Assembly: GCA_016508695.1 (NCBI GenBank)
Contig: VNKQ01000013.1
Span: 620,001 to 684,000, forward strand
Direction of reading: 5' to 3'
DNA length: 64,000 bases
Source of the DNA: Hyphodiscus hymeniophilus
Lineage: Eukaryota > Ascomycota > Leotiomycetes > Helotiales > Hyphodiscaceae
Shown here one piece after another: positions 11,700-23,894 of this stretch. Every line of letters begins with the position of its first letter. The stretch's first letter is position 1. Both the position numbers and the translations under genes were made by a program. The notes beneath the pieces were generated by a model. It was not told where the DNA came from, ran no database searches, and saw only the letters and a list, made by a program, of their open reading frames with translations.

Positions 11700-14600
11700 A
11701 GCTTGCGGATGATGCTGCGTGTGGAAAAGGAGGAAGGGGGCTTTATCAACTGCTTGTTGTCGGCTGGGACGCCGAGATGCAGGCCCGAGTGTCGATGTTG
11801 ATTGCTGGCTCCCGAGGTCTTATAAGCAGGCTTTGTGATTGCCGAAGTAATCCTGAAAATGCCTTGAAGTTGGGGGATCGGCAGGAATCTTTATACACGA
11901 AGCTTTTTGCAAATTTCCGGGAGAACGTGGGGCAGGAGAGTGGGAGAGTATCAGAAGCGGGTAGAGCTAAGACCAGGGCTTGAAAAGGTGGTGGTGGCAC
12001 GGTTCAGAGGGCTGCAGCGGCGTCCCTGGGAAAGCGTCGATGGGCGGTCAACGTAGCGTCGGCGTAAAGGTCATCAAGAGGAACAGGGCTGAGATGCTGA
12101 ATGTGGAAGTTTTGGGTTTGCAGACGGCGGTGGATGGTGGATGGTATGTTTGGTGATGGTGTTGTCAGAAGTGACTACAAGGGCGGCTGAAATGCGCTTA
12201 AGGCCGTGAACAGTCCTTAGCGTCGCTCTCCAGCCATGCGAGCCATGTAGCCATTCACACTCCGTACAGTACGGGAGGGAAAGTGATTTTCCACATGGGC
12301 ACCCTGCTGCGCATCTGCTCATCCCCTGTATATCGAAAACATATTCGGGATTGATGATGCGGACCAGCGCATAACATGTAGGGTGTCGATCGTTATTGAC
12401 TGGCATTGGTGTGTTATTGGTAGGGCCAGGCATACGGTCGAAGCGTCAATGTTTACATCCCTCGAGCCATTCGGGCAATTGGATAAATCTGAGAGTCAGG
12501 GGGAGTTTCGCAACAACAGGCGAGAGGCGCCTCGGTTCTGGGCCAGGCCAGTCTACAAGACGCGCATGCGAATCATCGCCCTTGTTGTTGCTGTCTTGGA
12601 CTGAGTTGGACCCTGAGACTGCTAGTGTTCCTCCACACACACTCTTCCCAAAGCGCACCCCCTGCTGGATCGAAGAGGGTCTTCTATTAAATGAGGAAAG
12701 GTACACAGGACGGCCCCTAGTAAAGCTGATGGCTCAAGTAGTCCTCAGGTGTACCAGCATCATGACATGTCCCAGGAGAAGGGTTTCGGGGTCACGTTAC
12801 TCACAGCTACATTCCGATTTCTCAGTACATGGTCCTCTAGGACGAAACTAACAACTGCTAGAATCTCTCCTTCTTCTTAGACTTACCATGCTCGGGTGCT
12901 CGACCCATACTGCGGGGAAGAACTTAGGAAGCCGTCTCAAAACTCCCTTCATGTCAAGTATAGCCATAGGCTATCCGCTCCATCGGGGGCACCGTGATTG
13001 CCAAAGTGTCACGACCGCCATGTGGTTTTTGAACCCCGATACCAGTTGCAGTAGCAAGCAGCATGGCGGAGGCTTAGAGGATGCACATCAATACACAGAT
13101 GGTATCAAGCTTCTTTTCGACAAGTACTGCGGCAATAGAAGATTGTCTGGCTTCAGGGGTATTGTTTCAGGGGGGTATTTAGTTGATGCATTGGAATAGT
13201 CCATGTCATATGCACTTTCTCATTTTCGAGTCCGTGATTCTGTGGTCTTGAGGACCACAATAGTCTTTGAATGCCGTGATTTTGGCGGACAAGGGGAGCA
13301 CAACTCCGGACCAACAACCTCAAACATCGGCTTGTTGCCTTTGATGCAGAGAAATTGCTACCGAGCTGGCTAATTGTGACATCCTACGAACAAACAACTA
13401 ATCAGGTGAGAGAATTCTGATAACTAAGCAATTGTAGAGCCTATGAAATAGGAGTCTTGGAGCCACTTTACGGAGCGTCCGAATATATCGATTTGTGGCT
13501 GGCGTCGCACGCATGGCTTTTGCATGGGAATACATGGGCGGTCGTTGATTTAGCCACTCAGCATCTCTCGCTAAGCGAACTAGCGATGCACGTTGGCAGT
13601 TTGGACGACGATATCACTCTAACTTCTTTGGTTACTGACCACAACAACACCATACAGTAGTTTCATTCTATACCTTATTTTTTTTTTCTGGCAACGTTAC
13701 TGGATCACTACATTCTTACTTCACAATGATTACCTACGCTCACCGCGTTATGCCACTACAGAGTCCCTCGCTTGACTCCAGTCCCGTCTAGTCAGCTGTC
13801 CTTCCTCCACGGTCAGGATTGCTGCCTGCGATACCCCACGTAAGAGGACCCCGAGTCGTCACGCCAAACCACTTAAAAGCGCTATCCCAATGCTTCAATG
13901 TTACTTCGCATGGGTGAGAGTGCTTCTGTTATCAATACCCTTTCCTCAGAGCCAATTGAGGGGATGCCGATCTTCACTGACCACCCAGCCATAACACCAG
14001 CCACGAAGAAACGGTACACCTCCTCGCTTTTGTCTCTTGATAAGAAGGCCCGAAACTGACGAAGGATCATTAAAGGCTTCGCTTACGTTGTACGTCTGCC
14101 GTCACCTTCTCGTCTCCAACGAAACGGACACTAGATCTCCAAAGCACGGATCACAGATCTCCCGCTATGCTCATGCAACAGAAGCTTGTATCCATACAGG
14201 AGCTTCAAAGCTCTCATACTGCCTGCCAAACCATACATCAGCTTTCTTCTTGCAAGCCAGCGCATCTAAGGGCTCCCCGAAGCACCTCTCACCATGGCTT
14301 GGGGCTCATGCTGCACGGATCTTCCGGCGTCATGAGATCGAAGCTTTGTGAATCTCGAGATCAATAGGAATGTGTGTCTCAGCCCTACGCAGGTGAGGCG
14401 TCCAGCTTAGGGTGTTCAAAATAGCACCCAATCATGCGTACGAGAAGGATACGCCATTTTCTTCGTGCGTTATGCTTAACACTCGACTGACCTTGCACAA
14501 TCAGCGCAATGCAGAAGGTGGACCGCTGCAACCAACTGGATACGGTAATGTTCCTGAAAGTCGTTTTAATGCCCTTTTTAAGCTTTTTCCGGAGGTCCAT

Positions 14601-15963
14601 TTCTACGCGACGACCCCAACGCTACTTCCAGCCAGTACTATGTGTTGAGCTTCACTGTCATTTGATTCAACAGTTCGAAAGGAAGTTCTCAAGAACACCT
14701 AAAGTCAGGCAACAAAATCACCTACCAAGTAGAAGTGGCTTTCTGTATCGTCCTTTCGCCACCTCACACTTTGGGCTGGTAGACTTTGGAAAATATTTTC
14801 AGAAGCTTCGAGTCTTGTTTGCCACAGTGGATTTCTGTTTAGTAGTCTCAACGGTACCGCGTTTCTCCGATCTAATCCGGATTGTCCAACGCGAGGTTAT
14901 AATACCATCCACTCCCACGTCTTCAAACAAAAAATATTGCAGAGTATCGAATCTTACGGGTGAGTGTTGTTGGCTTTTAAGAGGCAAAGGCTGGTTGGCA
15001 TTGTACTGAGATGGACGTCGGGGTTTTTTGAACTAGTGGATGTCGACATGTTACCATGTCGTCCGATAGTCGAATGCCACTCGACACAGTATCACAGAGT
15101 TGCTTACTCCTGACTTTGGATTCAAGAAAGAACATGAGACAAGGATTGCTGGAAATTAAGTTATCCAGTGGCTAGTACCACTTCAACAAGCTTTAGAGTG
15201 TCATTCTGAAAACAATCTTTGGTCTCATTTCTGCCCTCATAACCACCGTGATTGTGCAGTCCATTTCGTCGCTATCCACATATGCATGTTCCTATCATCA
15301 GCGTCCTACAGGCGATAAACTCCTGAGCGATCTAAATGGTACTGGTACGAATCACAACCTGGTCATTCAGACGTTTCAAGCGGTTTGATATTGCCTGGAT
15401 TAGCAATAGCATCGAGGGAGGATAAGCAAAGAGACTGCGTCCAAATTTTTCGAAGCCTCTGAGTGATTAAGACTAGACCTCGTCATTTAGGGAGGGCACT
15501 TCAATTGATGCAGTAAGTCTAGTTCGCGCCTTCTCACAGTTGGTAGGCGGCGGACGGATCTGATGGGATGTGAATGGGTTGCGCGCATGCTCATTCCGGC
15601 ATTCAAGATGAGTGAAAGGTCATCTTACGGAGCAAGTTACTTGCAAGTTATTGTTGGTAGGAAAGAGAGAGGTGATGGAATCTGGTTTCAAGAGGAACTT
15701 TAGAGTTTCGTACAGGCACAAGAGAAAAGAGGATAATGTTGTGAGCACAAAGTTGACAAAGAATTGGGATCTATATTTCGAGTGACGCTTAACGATGAAG
15801 CGTTTGTGTATTTGGGAGGGGGCATTGGTTCAGAAATGCATCAATTCGCAGCCAGTCTGGTATCAATGTCCGTCCCCAACTACCTACTAAACTCCCCGAA
15901 ATGCAGTGATTTTGACTGTTGTACATCATACATTAATAACGCTTCTGAGACTTTCCGATGAGA
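11700..15963. other. 4.3 kb region without a supportable gene
   Basis: Between the metacaspase start and the end of the RSC gene. Open frames here are at most about 165 codons, show no domain or codon pattern I recognise, and none can be joined by plausible splice sites. The first few hundred bases presumably carry the metacaspase promoter. The rest may hold non-coding transcripts or decayed sequence; I see no terminal repeats or transposase motifs. Confidence 0.5.
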
Positions 15964-18913
15964 TCAAAACTTGAATCCGGTGATCTTGACCTCCTTCCCA
16001 GCATTTCTCTCCTTCAGAAACACTTGCGCGTTCTTCTGCTTCTCTGAAACTTCACCCTGCTCCAAAGCCAGCTTCTGAAGATGCAAGGCTCGAATCTCCT
16101 TCCAGTTCTCGCCATACATCTGTCTGTACATATCATCGGTGCCTTGCTCCATTTGCTCAGCCCAAGAGTGCATGCCCTTCATTTTCTCCTGAATGATCCA
16201 CGCCGATTTCTTCTCATCGTCGGCCTTCAATCGTTTCATCTTTTCGGAAGTTTCAGACTCAAGTTGAGCAGCACGAGCCGTGCGCTTTCTTTCAAGTTCT
16301 TCTTTGCCACGAGCTTTGTCTACGAGGTAACGGAGGCTGTGGCCAAGATCTCGAGTCTCCTCTGGAATTGGATCGACGTCGAGAGGAGGTGCAGTGTAAA
16401 AGATAATACGGCCGCGTTCATCTTGATGGAACTGAGCACGGATATCAGCGGGTATAGCCGCATTAGCAGAGTCGGCGAGAGTGTAGACTTCCGGTGCTCG
16501 AGGAGGATTGTAGGCGTTGGTAGCAGAAGCGTGTGGAGTTGCGACGGGGGCAACTTGGCGTGAAGCAGGGCTTGTGTAATGGTTGTACGCGGCTAAAGGA
16601 TTTGCAAGTTGAGCAACAGGGGTTGTGGCGGTTTGAGGGTACTGATTGTAGTGTTGTGGCTGGTGGTAAATAGGGGCCTGTGGTAGAGCCGCATGGTGGC
16701 CTGAACCTTGAGAACTGTAGGAAGTTTGATGCTGAAGGACAGGTGCAGGCGAAGGCGAAGGTCTTGGCTGTGCAAATTGTTGAGCATAAGTAGTTTGGTT
16801 GACGTTTGAATGTGCAGATGGCGAAGGGAGAGGTGCATTCATCTGAGTTCCAGCCATTGTCACGTCTCCTTGGGAGTCGTAACGTGGTCTGTCGCTCGTT
16901 GTTGGTCTACGAGCTGGTTCAGGCTCGGGAGGGGGAGGTGTCGGAGTGGGAGACGGAGGCGGTGATTCCTTGAGGTGATTGTTAGCGGCGACCTACATTG
17001 GAAACGCAGTGAATGGAAACAGAACAAGGCAGCTTACATTTGCTTCACGTGGTCGCTTATGGACAGCCCCAACAATTGGTGGTGCATTCGCAGCGCCCCA
17101 TGTTGGCTTGGGCAAATCATCATCCTCTTTGGCATCTTCTCGAAGCAAGTGCTTGATCGGACTTGGGACCTTCTTCATCTTCCTCGGCGCGTCGAAGAGA
17201 TCCATTTCATAATCCTTCTCTCTAACCTCGTCTGGCACACAACTGGCCCAGGTTTTGATCTTGTTCAGCTTGTGCTTCTCCTCATTGTATCGAGCCTCAC
17301 AAACGTAAACTTCCTTATCAGCTGGGAATCCACGAGGGCGGCCTTTGTTGTATCGAGTAAAGAACATGACGAAGCAACGATCAACAACTTCATCGATCTT
17401 ATGATCTCTATATTGTCCAGTCTTGACAACCTCGTTCTCGAAGAAATGCCGTTCGTATTGGTGGACAGTTTGCTCCGGGCGATAATACCAACAAGCGTTG
17501 ATCCATTTCTGTCCCTGAGGGTCCTGCCAGGTGCGATAGATTTGGGCAACAATCGGCTTCGTTACGTCGTTGGGATTCGTCAAATGTATCCAATCTCCAA
17601 CTTTCCACAGCTCGCCATTATACAGAATTTCCGACAGAGGGAGACGGCCATCCTCATCCACGAAGTCGCTATCGGGCCTCTTCTTTTCCTGTTCAGCGAG
17701 AATCCGAGCTTCCTTCTGTAACTCTACTGCATCCTTATATATTACACTGTCATCCATGTTGTACGACTTGGCATTCTCAAACATAAGCTCCAAATCTTTC
17801 ATAGCCTGGTCGACAGACGTGTACTTCTTTCGTTTGGCCTTTCGCTTAATCAAATCCATTGCAATAGGATTCTTGATCTCTTGATAATAGTCAGGAGTAA
17901 CACTTTTATCCGGCAGCTTTTCAAATGGTATGATTTTTAGATCGCCGGTTCCCGGGCTCTTGAACTTCCTCAAGCCCTTCAGGATTGCGTTGATACGAGC
18001 TTCCATCGGGGTGTGAACCTTAGGCGGACGGCCACGCTTTTTTTGTGTCTCTGGGTCATCTTTGGAGCTTTCCGCTGTCTTCTTGATGGTGGTCGAAGAG
18101 CGACGTCCTTTTCCTCTCCGGCGAGGGCGATCATCATCGGAATCGTCTTCTTCCTCTTCTTCCTCCTCTTCCTCATCTTCTTCTTCGGGTTCCTCGTCCT
18201 CTGGATCGGGAAGCGGAGAATCTTCCACCTCCGGGATCTCTCCAAGGTCCGGTAATTGCGCCTCCTCTGCAGTTATGACATCCTTCTCTACCAGCTTTTG
18301 CAATTCGACTTTGAAAACTTCGCGAAGTTGAACGGCATCCTGATAGACAGGGGCGGAGGGTCGGTTATAGACTTGGGCATTGTGGGAAATCAAAGCGACG
18401 TCTCGAACAAACTCTGACCAGCCTGCGTATTGCTTCTTTAGCAGTTTTTGCTATTGTAAACTCAGTTAGATGTTCGCATGACATTGTAACAGTAAGTGAC
18501 TAACCTTGATTGTACTAAAAGCCATTGGCTCCTTGATTACATCGAAGTAGTCGGGTAGCAATCTCTTGTTAACTTTTCGCAGAAAGTGTGTAGCAACTTC
18601 ATGACTATTACGATGATCAGTTTGAGTAGAGCTCATTAAGCTTTCTAGTCACCTACTCCTCAATTTTGTGCGTCATCAATCGATGCATCATACCCTCAAT
18701 GACTCCGACAACTTGCTTGGTGAGACCAGTCACAGGCGCAGGTGTAGGTGTTGGTGCCGCGTCTGGCACAACAGCTTGAATGGTCGCATCGCCCTCTATG
18801 ACTTCGGGTTCTTTGAGTTCTAGTTTCTCGGCTTGTGCAGCAGGTTGATCCTCATCCTTGACCACTATTGATGACGGGGTAGGGTCTTGCGACTCTTTTT
18901 TCGTATCATCCAT
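15964..18913 (-). CDS. RSC1: RSC chromatin-remodelling complex subunit Rsc1/Rsc2 (tandem bromodomain, AT-hook, BAH)
   Basis: Four exons: 18657-18913, 18505-18604, 17038-18450 and 15964-16992, with introns of 45-54 nt; 932 aa. The first bromodomain spans exons 1-3 (PDYFDVIKEPMAF then VALISHNAQVYN). A long acidic run and an AT-hook (KKRGRPPK, about residues 256-263) follow. The second bromodomain (about 264-370) has PDYYQEIKNPIAMDLI and the NAKSYN acetyl-lysine loop. A BAH domain (about 395-525) starts at ELWKVGDWIHL and ends near KTWASCVP. The C-terminal exon is Gln/Pro/His-rich and then helical, with a conserved IRAQFHQDERGRIIFYTAPPL segment. Family knowledge: Rsc1/Rsc2 are alternative bromodomain subunits of the essential RSC SWI/SNF-type remodeller, which acts on nucleosomes at promoters. 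It is divergent from OTU1. Confidence 0.93.
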
Positions 18914-19273
18914 CTTAAGATATTGTTGCGGATGACAATCGTTGTTTGGAGTTGGTGGTCAACAAGCTTGTCGTGATTTTGAGTTCAGGCGCGTCCCTTG
19001 AAAACGGAGCTTGCCGAGTGTTGTTGCCAATTTCGCAAGGCTCCCCTTTTCAGCCTCGCCACTGCCGAGCCGCTGAATGTGGACTCGAGCTTCATTCAGC
19101 TCACGAATCACTACAACTAGAATCTCGCAAGGCTGAGTAACCCAAGAGCTGCGTTGCCTATGCTCAGACTATGCGGTATACTTCTCTTTCTTTAACATTC
19201 CTCTGGACTTCTGAAAACCATTCCAGACATTCGTCACATTTCTAATCGTCACACAACGACCCAAATCATAACC
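18914..19273. promoter_or_regulatory. Bidirectional promoter region between RSC1 and OTU1
   Basis: 360 bp between the two divergent ATGs, with no open frame of note. Must contain both leaders. I cannot name specific factor sites. Confidence 0.45.
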
Positions 19274-20451
19274 ATGCGCGTGCGACTCAAAGGCCCTGGC
19301 GGCACTACGACATTGACACTTGCGGACGATGCCACAATAGGCGACTTAGTTGATCAAATTGCAGAAAAGAGCGCCGTTCCTCATTTCGATATCAAATATG
19401 GCTATCCGCCAAAGCCTCTCCTTCTTCCTCAAGACCAACGAACAAACATGTTGAACAACCTGAATGTCAAGCTAAATAATGAAACGCTCATCATCAATCC
19501 AAAAGAGGACGCATATGCCAACACAGGTGCTACTTCAGAAAAGCAAACATTGCAGAGCACATCACCAGTCAAAACACCACTAAAAGCAAAGGACTCCGCG
19601 CCGTCCGTTTCCTTCTCTGGCATAGATTCTGCGGGACTACATCAGAAAACCAAGCCGGTAGCTCTCAAAAAGAAGACCATGGCAGGAGAGGTTCCCGAAT
19701 TACCTCTTGAAGAGTATGGTGCTACCATGGGTATGGAAGAGTCCCCATCCCCACTGTGCAGCCAGATGCTAAATTTGAATAGTCATGCGGGTTATGCCTG
19801 ACGACAATAGTTGTCTCTTTCGAGCCTTTTCTAATGCTGCGCTGCCTACTGGCGATGACCTGGGAATGCCAGAGCTCCGAGCTCTTATTGCTGGAGCAAT
19901 ACAACAAGATCCAGAAACATATACAAAAGCTGTCCTAGAGCAGCCTCCGGACGATTATTGTCGATGGATTCAGACCGAAGATGCCTGGGGTGGCTTCATT
20001 GAATTGGGCATACTCGCAAAACACTTCGATATTCAGATATGTAGTATCGATGTTCAGGTACATGCTAGGATTCTGGTTCAAAACAAACTCCGCTAAAACA
20101 AAACAGACCTTGACGATCTACAGATTCAATGAACAGGCAAAGACAATGTGCATACTTGTCTATTCTGGCATCCACTACGATACGATTGTTCAAAGTCCAT
20201 CCGAACCTCCCCATACCAGAGCAGACAGTCCTGCAGAACTCGACGTCAGAATATGGTCGTCTAGCGATGAATATATTTTGAACAAGGCGGTCGAGCTATG
20301 CAGAAAGTTGAAAGATAAGCATTACTTTACGGATACTGGGGGAATGGCAATTAAGTGCAATGAATGTGGGGTCATTGTATATGGGGAGAAACAAGCTGCT
20401 GGGCATGCGAATCAAACAAATCATTACGACATGGCTGAGGTACCGACATGA
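19274..20451 (+). CDS. OTU1: OTU1/YOD1 ubiquitin thioesterase
   Basis: Three exons, 19274-19730, 19783-20057 and 20107-20451, with introns of 52 and 49 nt; 358 aa. The N-terminus is a UBX-like fold (MRVRLKGPGGTTTL, then KYGYPPKPL), which in this family binds Cdc48/p97. The OTU domain has the catalytic Cys in MPDDNSCLFR (C163) directly after the first junction, and the His in VYSGIHYD (H267). The C-terminal C2H2 zinc finger uses C328, C331, H344 and H350 in CNECGVIVYG...HANQTNH. The usual role is trimming ubiquitin chains on Cdc48 substrates, including ERAD clients. Length is close to human YOD1 (348 aa). The start is the first ATG and matches the conserved N-terminus. Confidence 0.95.
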
Positions 20452-21260
20452 TACCGTGGGTAAAGGTCACCAGATTCTACTTTTTTGGTTAGATATTGAG
20501 GGAACAGAATCATTAGTGCATACAGATACAGCACAATGAGAGTATCGACGACTAGCTGTAATGGAATTGCGTCTTGAAACTCAGGCCTCGCTACCTGAGA
20601 GTGTTGGCGGTAGATTCTATGCCAAATCGAATGCCATATCAACGGGCAGTCTCTTCCTTCCGGCCTCAATCCGCCATTAAATCTCCGCTCGAGACCATTT
20701 ATGGACACGCCGCAGGTCTTTTCGTCCCTTCAAAGGCCAGTCACTCACCTCGGATGCAAACAACAAAGTCCTACTCCACCAGCTCCACCAACTTTGCAGC
20801 AAGTGCTCCGAGTTCGAGAACGTGATCCATCGTAGGAACGAGCTCAAGTTCGAAAGTGGTGACTACTTAGGTTCATTGATCGAGTCTTGTTCCCCATCAA
20901 AAAGGAGCATCAATCACGATGGCAATACTCATGATATGCGGAGTGTTGCAATGATGGCTGCCGTCTATTTTATCTGCCTATGTCAAGCATCTGTACCATG
21001 TGGGCACGCTGATGCCAGCGTTGTTTATTCTACCAAACGAATTCGGAGCTTCATCGAGCACGGACCGAGAACTCCTTGCCAAATCGAGCAAGGAAGTGGG
21101 AGAATCTTGCATCTATGTGTGATGAACGTGTCCACCTGAAATTTCTGGCGTGGTCTGGTGAATGAAGTACTTCAGATCGCATCATGACTGCAACCCTCTA
21201 AAACTCCAATACCCGGCCAGGAGGATCTTGGGTTGATCTACGCCACACATTGCTCATAAT
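20452..21260. other. Intergenic region between convergent OTU1 and GDSL hydrolase genes
   Basis: 809 bp with no convincing gene. An open frame covering about 20700-21139 contains an LCSKCSEFENVIHRRNELKF-like segment that vaguely recalls the Cys-rich start of fungal HET-domain proteins. It has no supported start, no HET core and no flanking domain, so I do not call it. Confidence 0.4.
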
Positions 21261-22694
21261 TCAATGTCGCCACGATGAACAGACCCAAAACTTTCTATAC
21301 CACCATCTCACACTCCACATCCCCTCATGTTTCGACGCACTCCATGACCAACAGGTGCCAATGACAGGACTGCACACCCCCTTTTCATCGCCATTGCTCA
21401 TACGAACCTTGTACTCCATCTCAACCAATTTGCCGTTTACCCATGGAGTATGGAATCGACTCTCCTGTATGCTAGGCCAAAGAGTCCAATTCTGCTCTCC
21501 TACAAGCCTGGATTGAACTTCATATTCTTTCGCGCCATAGACTGCACTCCACGTAACATTGATACCATCCAGACCAGCCACAGCTCTCAAGTTTCTTGGG
21601 ATCGAGCTTGGTCGTGGCGGGATATACGCCGGTACAGCAAGCTCTGTGGCTCCTAGCGTGAATCCTCTGACCAGAGCGCGAGAGAAAGCCTGAGCGATTT
21701 GGTACTCACCCAGCGCGCTGGGATGCAGACCATCAAAAGCAGCTGGGCATTTGTCATTCTCACATCGGTAGAGCTCTCTCATATGCACTAGTTCAACCGG
21801 CGACGTCTCTGTACTCCATCTGGGTATCGCCTCCGAGAGCAACTTGTTGTAATAATCTGTCCTATTCGGGAGATCCTCGAATATAGGCATACGTTGCGGA
21901 ACATCTCCGATTGCGAACTTCAGGTTTGGCTTTGCGGCTCGGGCCTGCATCAAGACTTCTTCCATTGTACTGAGAACTTCATTTCCGTCCTTGGTCTGGA
22001 AATGCCAGGCAAGGTCATTATAGCCAAGCAGAACTAAAAGATAGTCGGGATCGTACCTCTTTACCATTGCGGAAATCAGTTCGGGGACATTCCATATGGC
22101 GCGACCCGCGGCAGAGAAATGCCGTGGGTTGAAGTCGAGACCGATGTCGACTGCGTAGCCCTACAAAGCCAAAGTCCTGTTGTCAGCTCGTACAATGGGC
22201 TCATTTAACTCCATGGAAATGTATATCTTCTTTGTTTGGAGATTCCAAGACTTAGAGATATCGAGAACAGGATTCAGACGTACCCCTGTAGTGATGGCAG
22301 ATCCAGTTGGAGGGAGTCCAAGTGGCTCAGGAATCGTAACCTCCCCAATTGTGCCAGGCACTGCTTGAGGCCTGGTGCCCATGAATGGACCTACGAAATC
22401 CACCGCCAGCCTCTGAGAGTTGAACCATTCCCAAAGTCGATACCTCCAAGTATGGTCACCTTCAAATCCTTGTGAAAGACTGTCTCCTACCACCATCATG
22501 CTGATAGCACCGGGGCGCACTTTGATGTCCGCTGGGACCGACGGGTAGGACTTGATCAATGCTGCATTCTGACTGAGGAAGTGAGAATGATTGGCGGCTC
22601 TCGTAAAGGCTAGTCTTAGGACCACAACTGTAGCGATGAAGAGAGCAGTCTTGGTAGCGATAGAACGCCATCTCAGCAATCTTGATATCATCAT
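21261..22694 (-). CDS. SGNH/GDSL-family lipase/esterase with C-terminal fibronectin-III-like region
   Basis: Two exons, 22284-22694 and 21261-22160, separated by a 123-nt GTACGT...TAG intron; 436 aa from ATG 22694 (a longer frame upstream needs GTG). Residues about 15-30 (TALFIATVVVLRLAF) form a signal anchor, so the enzyme is probably secreted or membrane-tethered. SGNH blocks: I MMVVGDSLSQG (Ser72 nucleophile), III LLVLLGYND, V FDGLHPSALG (Asp280, His283). After the hydrolase domain, residues from about 330 (PSSIPRNLRAVAGLDGINVT onward) look like a fibronectin type III repeat. Substrate unknown: likely an ester of a lipid or cell-wall polysaccharide. The extreme C-terminus is Trp/Arg-rich and may indicate an unrecognised last intron. 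Divergent from the sugar transporter. Confidence 0.85.
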
Positions 22695-23894
22695 CTTTTC
22701 TGTCAAATCGTTGATGAAAGTGGTCAGGTCATTGATCGAGCAGCGCCTTGCATATGATGATGATATCAAAGACGGATATCGAGTCTCATTGAGAGGATGC
22801 CAGTACAAACTCGTTCTCCAGCAAAGTGCTCGAGAGAACAGCGGCAACCCGAACACTCGAGGTTCTCCATGATATGGTAAGAAAGAGGTTCTCGTCACAC
22901 ACGTTTTACCTGCCACGCAAGATTGAACTAAGACACTGGACGCCACGTTTTGTCTCCCAACACCAACAGCTCCTGCATACCTGTACTCTCACCCGTCCCG
23001 CCCTCATCGCACTCGGTTATCGTTTGCGATCAGAAGTACGGTATGGGTGACGGGAACCGGAGTTACTTATCTAACTTCTTAGTGGTGACAGCCACCCTTG
23101 AAATTAAGCTTTGCCGTGTTGTTGCAGGGTTGCACACAGACACGGCCCGTCGAAATCAAACCCTTTTGACCCCTTTTATGGTTCCTATTAGCGCCCTGAG
23201 AAGCGAGAAGGCCAGGTCCAGATTGATAAAGATTGTCCGCCTGTACGACGTTCGTCAACAATCCTCTTGGTAAGTCACGACTGCTCCAACTTGCGCGGCT
23301 GCAAAGCCGCTGGAGAATCGATTTCTTTGATATATACTGCAGATGCGTTGGAGCTACCGTACTCATTTCTTTCGTCGCACAGATCTCCAAGTTTGATCTG
23401 AGCACTGCCCTGTGCCTTTGGCCCTTTTCCACAGCTTTCTCGTACTGGAAGATAAATGTATGCCCTATCAAGCGATGAGCAATGACATTCTTCAATAATC
23501 GGTGTCGAAGGTTAACCCAGCAGCTTCAGTGACTCCGTTCGCCTTTGAATCCGAATCGCTTCAAAGCTTGAGCGATCCGTATATTCAAGTCCGGTAGTAT
23601 ATGCTATTTCATTCGGGATGTTTCGAAGCGATGCATTTGCAGATCCTGCTCGCTTTAAGTTAGAATTGGGGAAGTCCCCCATTGTTGATGGCTGCGGGGC
23701 CCCCATATTCTATCGCCTTTCGGGCGGCAATACCCCTCAATTCCTCCCCGTGCTCCTCATGTTAGACAGAAATCGTTGCATCATAACCAACGTCTGCCTC
23801 CCTAACGGTCTGAGATCTGCACAAGTATAAGGAGGGAGCGAAGGACCAGGAGCCATGGCGAAGCGTTGGTTCATCCTTCATTAGTCACTGAGCA
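22695..23894. promoter_or_regulatory. Divergent intergenic region, GDSL hydrolase / sugar transporter
   Basis: 1.2 kb with no supportable coding region. Holds the promoters of both flanking genes. I see no repeat or recognisable operator. Confidence 0.4.

Noticed and set aside
16975..17721. 248-codon plus-strand frame opposite the RSC subunit
   Set aside because: Lies entirely antisense to the bromodomain/BAH exons, and codon periodicity is explained by the minus-strand gene.
20700..21139. LCSKCSEFENV... frame resembling the start of a HET-domain protein
   Set aside because: Only a short Cys pattern matches; no HET core, no start codon context, surrounding frames closed.
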